DNA of 64,000 nucleotides from Methanoculleus frigidifontis (GTDB lineage Archaea; Halobacteriota; Methanomicrobia; Methanomicrobiales; Methanoculleaceae). Location: NCBI RefSeq assembly GCF_030464345.1, contig NZ_VCYH01000002.1:1-64000 (forward strand), in the 5' to 3' direction. Below the pieces are notes generated by a model that had not been told where the DNA came from, made no database searches, and saw nothing but the letters and a program-made list of their open reading frames with translations. Numbering within the stretch: position 1 is the stretch's first letter; every line of letters begins with the position of its first letter. The translations under genes were made by a program, and so were the position numbers. Of this stretch, positions 43,697-51,049 are shown piece by piece.

Positions 43697-44086
43697 TTAT
43701 CCGTATCCGGTGATCTCGTAGTCGATGGCGGTCGAGCTCCGGATACACTCCTCGCCATGTTCGAGGAGGTCTTCAATGCGTTTTTCCAGCATGGCGGGGT
43801 AGACTGCCCCTACGAGCTCCGCAACAGGGCGGCCTTTGCAGAAGAATTTAAACGTCGGCGTCCCCCGGATTCCATAGCGCTCCGCCGTCCACAGGTTTGC
43901 GGCAGAGTTTAACCGGGCGAAAACGATTACCTTGCCGTAGCGTTCCGCCAGCGTTTGAAAATACGGCTCCATCGTGCGGCAGTGGGGGCATTCAGGGCTG
44001 TAAAACATAACAACTGCCGGCATTTCTCCTTTTTCAATCATCGTCTCCCAGGTGGCATCCGTTGCCTCGACGATCTCTGCGCTCAT
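43697..44086 (-). CDS. Thioredoxin-like protein
   Basis: The 129-aa protein is a thioredoxin-fold redox protein with active site CPHC (in MFYSPECPHCRTMEP) and the cis-proline loop RGTPTFKFF. The surroundings VVMFYSPECPHC and LVGAVYPAMLEKRIEDLLEH are close to classical thioredoxins, with the CPHC pair more typical of glutaredoxin- or DsbA-like chemistry. It reduces or exchanges disulfides in the cytoplasm; no export signal is seen. The ATG at 44086 was preferred over the upstream in-frame start at 44110 because GGAAGG precedes it and the family starts here. Confidence 0.88.
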   Translation of the reverse strand: MSAEIVEATDATWETMIEKGEMPAVVMFYSPECPHCRTMEPYFQTLAERYGKVIVFARLNSAANLWTAERYGIRGTPTFKFFCKGRPVAELVGAVYPAMLEKRIEDLLEHGEECIRSSTAIDYEITGYG

Positions 44087-44152
44087 CACCAACACCTTCC
44101 AGTGCCACATATACCGGGAGAGATATTTGATACTTTCCGGGAACTATCTGTC

Positions 44153-45160
44153 CTACTGCTCCTCGCTCACGAGATAGTTTATCACATTCTCGGAGATGTC
44201 TTTGGAGTACTCGCCGAGTCGTCGTACGCTCTCGATGATGTACCCGACGGGAATTGCAACAGGGCTCCGCTGTTGAAGCACGTTGTGGCTGATCTCCTCG
44301 CAGCAGGAAACAAGCCCGGCGACAGCCCGGATATTATCGTTTGATTCCAGTATGTCCTTTTTGAAGAACGACCTGATGCTTGCATTAAAGATGGAGAGGG
44401 CGCTCGCGCTCGCGCTCTCGATATCCGTGATCAGCAAATCATCCAGATCTTGCTCCATCAGCGCAAGCGCATTGGTCGCGATATTGACGGCATGATCCCC
44501 GATACGTTCGACGATCCTGCTGATCATCAAGTAGTTGGTTGCCGTCCCGACAGACATCCCCATCCGCTTCGAGAGGTTTCCATCGGTTACAATCAGGTGA
44601 TACTGCCGGGCGAGCAGCCACTGCAGGCGGTCGATTTCATCGTCCCTGGCGATGACGTCCTCTGCAAGTGCCCGGTTCCGGGTGCGAAGGGTACTGATCG
44701 CGTCCTCGTGCATTCCCCGGGCAAGAATGTACATCCGTTTCAGTGTATTGTCAAACGGCATCTCCACCGGGTTGAGGAGATCCTTGATGGTGATGGATGC
44801 ATCGCTCTCCTCGGCGACCTCCTGCCCGATGGCAATCTGAGTGAAATCACGTACGACTACACGCACTGCCGGGGCAATGCGGCCGGACGATGTTACCATA
44901 ATGGTCGTGTATCCCATAATATACGCAGCGATCAGGCAGCGGAAGAGGAAATCAGGGTCGCTTGAGCGGCTGACGTCAAACGTCTTGATGCGCTGAACCA
45001 TCTCGCCCGAGATCTTCGGCGTGATGAGCAGCGTCCCGTCACTCTGCCGGATCAACCCCAGCGGGTTGTTCTTCTGAATGTTCAGCGATCTTGCCCAATC
45101 TTTGGGAAGAGAGATGACATAGGATGAGCCACCGGTTATCTGGACCTTCCGAATCTCCAT
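44153..45160 (-). CDS. AbrB-PhoU fusion regulator, copy 2
   Basis: The 335-aa protein has the same length and plan as the regulator at 37599: AbrB-like start (MEIRKVQITGGSSYVISLPK, then SDGTLLITPK) and PhoU-like helices (LKRMYILARGMHEDAISTL, RIVERIGDHAVNIATNALAL). Identity is high in the N-terminal 20 residues, so the two probably recognise similar DNA. It is not next to a transporter gene. The start is set by the shared MEIRKV motif; in-frame starts upstream at 45169-45181 were dropped. A TATA box (GTTTATATAGAG, 45215-45226 on the minus strand) gives a leader of about 35 bases. Confidence 0.88.
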   Translation of the reverse strand: MEIRKVQITGGSSYVISLPKDWARSLNIQKNNPLGLIRQSDGTLLITPKISGEMVQRIKTFDVSRSSDPDFLFRCLIAAYIMGYTTIMVTSSGRIAPAVRVVVRDFTQIAIGQEVAEESDASITIKDLLNPVEMPFDNTLKRMYILARGMHEDAISTLRTRNRALAEDVIARDDEIDRLQWLLARQYHLIVTDGNLSKRMGMSVGTATNYLMISRIVERIGDHAVNIATNALALMEQDLDDLLITDIESASASALSIFNASIRSFFKKDILESNDNIRAVAGLVSCCEEISHNVLQQRSPVAIPVGYIIESVRRLGEYSKDISENVINYLVSEEQ

Positions 45161-45339
45161 AGTAATCATACCGCCCGTCACACGATCAGAGACTATGATA
45201 AGTTACCATATCACTCTATATAAACATGCCACACTATAGATCGGTCAGGATGCACCCGGCCTGAAGATTCCGCGCACGCAGAACGCCGCGGCAGATGATC
45301 AAATACCATACTGCGCCGGGGGACTGCTGCCGCCGTAGC

Positions 45340-46983
45340 CTACGGCGTTTCGAGATCCCGGAAGAGAAATATGATCCGCCAGTCCTGCTGCTCCCGCAGC
45401 GTCACCTCGTTCGCTTCCTTGAGAAGGGCATCGAGCTCGACTCTCGTCTCTGCCCGCTTGATCTGGCTGCTGATGGTGGAGAGGTGCTGCACCATATGCG
45501 CATATCGTTCCGCATTTCGGAGATACTCACGCTGCACCCGAATACCCGCAAGAGCGGCACCAAGGGCGGGCAGGATGATGGTAATCGCCACCAGGGAATA
45601 GGGGTGGTCCAGCACCGGCACCGCCGACGGAGGGTGGAGCCCTGCAGCGTGGATTGCAGCCGCGACGAGCGTGACGGCAAAGAGGATCTCGCCGATCTCT
45701 GAAATAATGATGTAGCGCTGCCGGTTCCGTTCACTGTGCCTCATAAAGCAGGCGAGCCTGTTGTCGATCCAGGCGGCCAGGAGGAACGTCTTCAGCGGCT
45801 CGAAGGGTATCTGGATGGAGCAGTATTCGAGCGGGCGCCGGTCTAAAATTCCCTCGAACGCCAGCAGCATCCAGTCGTTCGAACGGTGCGAAAGGCTCAG
45901 GTGGCGCGGTGTCGCCGGCTTTTCGCATCGGACGCAGAGGATGCTCATAAAGAACCCCGCCCTGATCCGCTCCGTCAGGAACCGGTAGTCGATCCATTTG
46001 CGGTGCCACTCGCCGATCCGTGATGCCATCAGCAGGAGCAGGATAATGCTGATCTCAGCAACCTCAAACCAGAGCAGCCAGGGGTATTCAGGGAAGAAGA
46101 GCGTCTGCGTGGTGACCGTAGCGACGGCAAGAGCGGCGAGGGCGTAGACCGCAGTCCCCGCACGCATATACCTTTTCTGGTATCGCGCGGAGAGGAGCCG
46201 TGCACGGGTGTAATCAGGGAGCATCGTCCGGGCGAGAGGTTTTACGAGCTCGGCGGGAAGACCGGAGATCTGCATCTTCCCGGCGAGCCAGCGTTCCCGC
46301 TCGGCAAGGGCACGCGCCATCTGCGCATCGGCAACTTTCTCGCTGTTGTATGCGTTGAGGTCCTCGAACGATTCGAGGATCCCGTCTCCGTGCCGCTCCT
46401 CCACCACGTTTCCGGTCACGGAGTGGATCCAGAAGAGCGTCCGCCCGATCGTCCGTGCGTACCGGACGAGACGTGCGGTGCCGCCCGGTTCAGGGCTGTT
46501 CACGCCGTCCCATACGGCGAGGAGCACGTCACAGGAATTAATGATATGCTTGCCGATCTCCTCGTGAGGGGCAGGAACCTCCTTCTGGCCCTCAAACACA
46601 TCGACCGATGCAGCCCGGTTGAGGAGGCGCGTCAGGCACTCGCGCTCCCGGTCGGTCTCGAGCTGTGCGATGCACTCGGCCGGAGAGACGGAGAGGACTG
46701 CCGTGTACCGGGACTGCTGCCGGTGCATCTCGACAGACTCTGCGAGAATCTCCTCAACAACCGGCTCGAAAGCCTCGTCGATGCAGGATGATACTACGGT
46801 GAACGAGTGTGGTGTCCGACGCAGGATCTCGTCCAGCCGGTGCAGCACCGTCCGTACCCCCGCCCGTACATGCTCCTCGCCAGGAGATGCAAAATGCCCG
46901 ACGACACCGAGCCGGACGGCAAACGGTATCCGAAAGTCGATCCGGGCATCCTGCGCAGCCTCGTCCGCTGGATGAACCGACAC
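45340..46983 (-). CDS. SLOG/SLATT-like predicted nucleotide-sensing membrane protein
   Basis: The 547-aa protein starts with a Rossmann-like region of about 200 residues: LGVVGHFASPGEEHVRAGVR, VVSSCIDEAFEPVVEEIL and CDVLLAVWDG. This order matches SLOG/LOG-type domains, which bind nucleotides or NAD derivatives. Two pairs of membrane helices follow (about 275-322 and 428-481), each with the amphipathic flank of SLATT domains, e.g. IGEWHRKWIDYRFLTERIRA. Burroughs, Aravind and colleagues proposed that SLOG-SLATT proteins are pore-forming effectors in nucleotide-controlled conflict systems. No nucleotide cyclase/CD-NTase gene is next to it. Assignment is by motif reading, moderately sure. Confidence 0.6.
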   Translation of the reverse strand: MSVHPADEAAQDARIDFRIPFAVRLGVVGHFASPGEEHVRAGVRTVLHRLDEILRRTPHSFTVVSSCIDEAFEPVVEEILAESVEMHRQQSRYTAVLSVSPAECIAQLETDRERECLTRLLNRAASVDVFEGQKEVPAPHEEIGKHIINSCDVLLAVWDGVNSPEPGGTARLVRYARTIGRTLFWIHSVTGNVVEERHGDGILESFEDLNAYNSEKVADAQMARALAERERWLAGKMQISGLPAELVKPLARTMLPDYTRARLLSARYQKRYMRAGTAVYALAALAVATVTTQTLFFPEYPWLLWFEVAEISIILLLLMASRIGEWHRKWIDYRFLTERIRAGFFMSILCVRCEKPATPRHLSLSHRSNDWMLLAFEGILDRRPLEYCSIQIPFEPLKTFLLAAWIDNRLACFMRHSERNRQRYIIISEIGEILFAVTLVAAAIHAAGLHPPSAVPVLDHPYSLVAITIILPALGAALAGIRVQREYLRNAERYAHMVQHLSTISSQIKRAETRVELDALLKEANEVTLREQQDWRIIFLFRDLETP

Positions 46984-47401
46984 GCCGTATCACGTATACT
47001 GTGGTATTTTTCTCTGAATTCCATAATGGTTTGGGTGAACGGGGAACCGTGCGCAGGACGAGCACCGGCTTCTGCCACGCCCCGGTTCACACAAAGCTCC
47101 CCCGGTGCAGAACGGCATACAGGGCAGACTCCCGGCCGAGCGCGGGTGAGAGAGATCGTGCGCATTACACCAGATCGGCAGCATGCACCGATAAAGACCA
47201 AAGAATTTCAGAGAAACAGAACAATGCCGGGTATAGAGAGAATCGGATTCGCAAGAAGACGACGTCAAGGGGGGAAGTGTCTTACAGGGATCCAGTATTC
47301 TCTCTAAGTCATAGGTTTAGACACATCCAGTATAAAAATATTCTCATCCAGCGAAAAAGAGAAACGGAATGGTTTGATCCGCTTATCGGGGCCGAAACAT
47401 C
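46984..47401. other. Intergenic region
   Basis: About 420 bases between two genes on the same strand. Several overlapping short frames exist, but none has a ribosome-binding site, domain or coherent codon use. The left edge must hold the promoter of the SLOG/SLATT-like gene, for which no outstanding TATA box was identified. Confidence 0.4.
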
Positions 47402-48364
47402 TCACCGGGACGGCGCAGCTGCAACAGGCTTCTTTCTCGCCTCTCTGCCCTCAACGGTTTCATTCTCCGGGTATGCGGTCCATTCGGTGTACGAGCCTTC
47501 ATACAGCCTGACATCCGGGTACTCGAAGTACCACTTGAAGAGGAGGAACTCGTTCGTCGCCTCCCGGCCGGTTCCGCAGGAGCAGATGATCGTCTTGCTG
47601 CGGTCGATGTTGTGCTGCTCCAGAATATCGATCACCGCGTCGTTCGGCTTGAGAAGCATGGGGTTGCCGTCGTCCATCAGGCTTCGCCACGGCAGGCTGA
47701 TCGCGCCGGGTATATGTCCCGGTTTCCTCCACGGCCCCTGCCCCTCGTAGACCTTCGCCGGGCGCGCGTCGAGAACAACGACATCGTCGCGGTCTTTCAC
47801 CTGCTTAAAATCCTCGTAGCCGATCGGATACTCGCCACGCACCTCGACGGTGAACTGCGAGGGATCGACGGCCGGAAACTCCTGGGAGAGCGTCCGCCCC
47901 TCGTCCTTCCACTTGTCGATGCCGCCGTCAAGGACATAGACGGTGTTGTGGCCGAATTTTGCAAGGGAGTAGGCCATCATGGTCTGTGCAAGGCCGTCAC
48001 CTATACCGGAGAACGCCCCCTTTCCGGTATAGACGACGACCGGAGAGTCGGCAGCAAGGCCGACGCGGCGGAACGACTCCTGCATGCAGGCCTGCGGCCC
48101 GTACGATGTCGGGAACCCGTGGGCGGGCACGCGCAGGAAACCCTCGTTTAAGTAGATCGCGCCGGGAACGTGCTCCTTAATATAGTCGTGGACATTCGGC
48201 TGGACATCGAGTACCGTCATGCCCCTCTCCTGGAGATGGTCCTCGAGCCAGTCCGTGGTGACCAGTTTGACCTTTCCGTCCCCGGGAGGGTACGGCGGAC
48301 TCTGCCGGGCCGTCGCCGACTGCAGCCGCTCCTCGCCGCCGGGTGTGGTAAATTCCTTTCTCAT
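47402..48364 (-). CDS. Double-rhodanese sulfurtransferase
   Basis: The 320-aa protein carries two rhodanese modules, as in thiosulfate or 3-mercaptopyruvate sulfurtransferases. The first (about 35-165) has VTTDWLEDHLQERGMTVLDV and VYVLDGGIDKWKDEGR; the second (about 185-305) has VVVLDARPAKVYEG, HIPGAISLPWRSL and the active-site loop ICSCGTGREA, where the persulfide-forming Cys sits. It transfers sulfane sulfur in the cytoplasm. The start at 48364 follows GGAGGAAATGCGT, giving an eight-base spacing; starts further upstream are unsupported. Confidence 0.9.
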   Translation of the reverse strand: MRKEFTTPGGEERLQSATARQSPPYPPGDGKVKLVTTDWLEDHLQERGMTVLDVQPNVHDYIKEHVPGAIYLNEGFLRVPAHGFPTSYGPQACMQESFRRVGLAADSPVVVYTGKGAFSGIGDGLAQTMMAYSLAKFGHNTVYVLDGGIDKWKDEGRTLSQEFPAVDPSQFTVEVRGEYPIGYEDFKQVKDRDDVVVLDARPAKVYEGQGPWRKPGHIPGAISLPWRSLMDDGNPMLLKPNDAVIDILEQHNIDRSKTIICSCGTGREATNEFLLFKWYFEYPDVRLYEGSYTEWTAYPENETVEGREARKKPVAAAPSR

Positions 48365-48655
48365 ACGCATTTCCTCCGATTCATCGTTCTGTACGCGTCC
48401 CCCCTGAACATTCACTGCATATATACTTATGCGGCACCGGGGATCCGCACAGAAACAGAGGGGCACCGAGCCTGCACTGCTGGAATGCTGCAGAGGAGGC
48501 TCCCGGATGTGAAAAAAGGCCGACGCCCACTTTCCTGCTCAACATCGAAAATGGAGGTGTCCATGTTGCAGGCAGGCATCTGCTTCGGGAACATGACGCC
48601 GCAGATCAAATGGAGCGGAAAGGTGCTCCGAAAATGCCGCACATGGGGGTGGTTT
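48365..48655. other. Intergenic region with a TATA box
   Basis: AAGTATATATGC on the minus strand (48419-48430) is the likely promoter of the rhodanese gene, with a leader of about 35 bases. The rest shows no gene. Confidence 0.4.
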
Positions 48656-51049
48656 TCAGCCCTTTCCAACCACCTGCTGCAGGACCCGTTGCAGCATTGT
48701 CATCGTGTAGGGCTTCGGGAGCACGCCCCGGAACCCATACGAGTGGTACTCCGACATCACGGGATCATGCGAATAGCCGCTGGACACAATAGCCCTGACA
48801 CCCGTATCAAGCGATTTGAGGTTTACCAGGGTCTCTTTCCCCCCAAGACCGCCAGGAATAGTGAGATCCAGAATGACGGCATCAAACGGGCACCCCTCCT
48901 GCATGGCTTTCCGGTACTGCTCGATTGCCTCCGTCCCACTCTTTGTCGGCACCGCTTTGTACCCCAGGCGCCCGAGCATGAGAGCGGTTACATCGAGCAG
49001 CGCCTCCTCGTCATCCATGAGAAGGACTCTCCCTGACCCGGACTGCAGGGCTTCATCGGTGCAGCCGGTGCCTTCGGTTTCTTTGACGCTCGCAGGCAGG
49101 TAGAACGAGACTGTTGTCCCACAACCTGCCTTTGATTCGATCTCGATATGGCCATTGTGTTTTCTGATGATCGATCGAGCTGAAGTGAGGCCCAGACCAG
49201 TCCCCTGCTCCTTTGTGGTGAAAAAGGGATCAAAGATTTTGGATACCTGCTCCGCCGGTATACCGGCACCCTGATCCTCGATCGTTGTGCAGACATACCG
49301 TCCCGGCTTCACGGACGGCAGGTCCCCGTCCTCCACAATCCGGTTGCCCGCCCGGATTGTAACCGTGCCGCCACCCGGCATGGCCTCCCGTGCATTGATG
49401 AGGATGTTCGCAAGCGCCTGGCTGATCTGGCCTTCATCGATCTCCACATCCCAGAGACCCTCCGGGATCTGATACGAACCGTGGATATAGGACTCCCGGA
49501 GGGTACTCTCCGCGGCATTCCGGATGATATCGGCGAGAGGGAGAACTTCTTTGACGGGCATTCCACCCTGTGAAAATGTCAGCAGCCGTTGGGTCAGTCG
49601 TTGTGCCCGGAAGAGGTCCTTCTCCGCCTCGTTAAGGCGATCCGCGGCCGTGCCCGGAGGGATATCCATTCCGGCAACGGTGATGTTTCCCATGACCGAC
49701 GTGAGGACATTGTTAAATTCGTGAGCGATACCCCCGGCAAGGGTTCCGATAGATTCGAGTTTCTGCGATTTGAGGAGCTCCTCTTCATGCCTGCGCCTCT
49801 CCGTGACATCCTGCAGGATCAGAAGGATGCCGAGAGGGACATCGTCACCTTTGCAGATCGTGGATACCGTGAGCGCGATCGTTCGCCTGGCACCTTCGCG
49901 CGCGACAAGGACAAGTTCTTCATCCGCGGTCTCGCGGTCGGCGCGATCGAGATAGTCAGCAAGGTTCATCGACCCGTGCGCTCCCGTTACCGCCAGCACG
50001 TCCTCGACTAATCTGCCGAGGGCCTGATACTGCCTGCACCCGGTCAGGATTTCGGCACCCGGGTTCATCAGGACGATCCTCCCGGAGGGATCGATCACGA
50101 TAATACCGTCGGTGATGGAGCGGAGGACAACGTTGAGGAAATCTTTCTCGGCAAAGAGATCGGCCTCTGCCTTCTTTCGATCGGATATCTCGCACTGGAG
50201 TCTCCTGTTGGCTGCAAGAAGCTCGGCGGTCCGTTCCCGTACGACCTCCTCAAGGCCGTTTCGGTATTCGTCCAGCTCACGCTCGATGCGCCTTCGCTCG
50301 GTGATATCCTGAAACACAAAGACAGCACCCTGTACAGTGCCCCACCTGTTCCGGATCGGTGCTCCGTTCACCGCTACATCGCGTTTCGTTCCCTCCCGTG
50401 GCAGCAGCACCGTTCTGCCCGGGAACATGGCAGAGCCATGATTCTGCATCACCAACGAGAACAGGTCAAACTGCCGCTCTCCAGCCTCGTCAGCGCTGAT
50501 CCGGAAGATTTCACGGAGGTGCTTTCCACGCACCTCGTCCTGCTGCCAGCCGGTCAGCATCTCAGCAGCGGGATTCATGAACTTTACAATGCCATCCCGA
50601 TCGGTGGCGATGACACCGTCGCCGATGCTCCGGAGCGTCGTCGAATACCACTCTCTGCTCTCGCTAACGGCGTTCTCGAGCCTGTGCCGGTACAGGGCAA
50701 GCTCGATAGTGAGGAGGAGATCGCGCTCTCCGAACGGTTTGATCAGGTAGCCGAACGGCCCGGTTCGTTTTGCCCGGTCAAACGTTGCTTCGTCGGCAAA
50801 CGCGGTCAGATATACAACGGGTATATCATGCTGATCCCGGATCTGCTGCGCTGCCTCGATACCGTCCATGACCCCCTGCAACCGTATGTCCATCAGGACG
50901 AGGTCGGGGCGCGTGGCTGCCGCCACGCTGATTGCATCCTCGCCGGACTGGACAACAGCAGGGACGCTGTATCCCGCTCCCATCAGTTTTTTCTCGATCA
51001 CCCTGGCCACGATCGCTTCGTCTTCCACGACCAGGATCGATGATGTCAT
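48656..51049 (-). CDS. Hybrid histidine kinase: REC-PAS-PAS-HisKA-HATPase-REC
   Basis: The 797-aa cytoplasmic protein begins with a receiver (Asp54 in LVLMDIRLQ; GYLIKPFGERDLL). Two PAS domains follow (about 130-250 and 290-415; VIATDRDGIVKFMNPAAEML, IIVIDPSGRIVLMNPGAEIL), then a HisKA helix with His443 (GGIAHEFNNVLTS), an HATPase domain (EDQGAGIPAEQVSKIFDPFF, GTGLGLTSARSI) and a second receiver with Asp728 (DAVILDLTIPGG). It can receive phosphate at the front, sense by PAS, and pass phosphate to its own rear receiver. Its ATG overlaps the stop of the upstream kinase by four bases, so the two are coupled and probably act in one phosphorelay. No output domain is present. Confidence 0.93.
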   Translation of the reverse strand: MTSSILVVEDEAIVARVIEKKLMGAGYSVPAVVQSGEDAISVAAATRPDLVLMDIRLQGVMDGIEAAQQIRDQHDIPVVYLTAFADEATFDRAKRTGPFGYLIKPFGERDLLLTIELALYRHRLENAVSESREWYSTTLRSIGDGVIATDRDGIVKFMNPAAEMLTGWQQDEVRGKHLREIFRISADEAGERQFDLFSLVMQNHGSAMFPGRTVLLPREGTKRDVAVNGAPIRNRWGTVQGAVFVFQDITERRRIERELDEYRNGLEEVVRERTAELLAANRRLQCEISDRKKAEADLFAEKDFLNVVLRSITDGIIVIDPSGRIVLMNPGAEILTGCRQYQALGRLVEDVLAVTGAHGSMNLADYLDRADRETADEELVLVAREGARRTIALTVSTICKGDDVPLGILLILQDVTERRRHEEELLKSQKLESIGTLAGGIAHEFNNVLTSVMGNITVAGMDIPPGTAADRLNEAEKDLFRAQRLTQRLLTFSQGGMPVKEVLPLADIIRNAAESTLRESYIHGSYQIPEGLWDVEIDEGQISQALANILINAREAMPGGGTVTIRAGNRIVEDGDLPSVKPGRYVCTTIEDQGAGIPAEQVSKIFDPFFTTKEQGTGLGLTSARSIIRKHNGHIEIESKAGCGTTVSFYLPASVKETEGTGCTDEALQSGSGRVLLMDDEEALLDVTALMLGRLGYKAVPTKSGTEAIEQYRKAMQEGCPFDAVILDLTIPGGLGGKETLVNLKSLDTGVRAIVSSGYSHDPVMSEYHSYGFRGVLPKPYTMTMLQRVLQQVVGKG

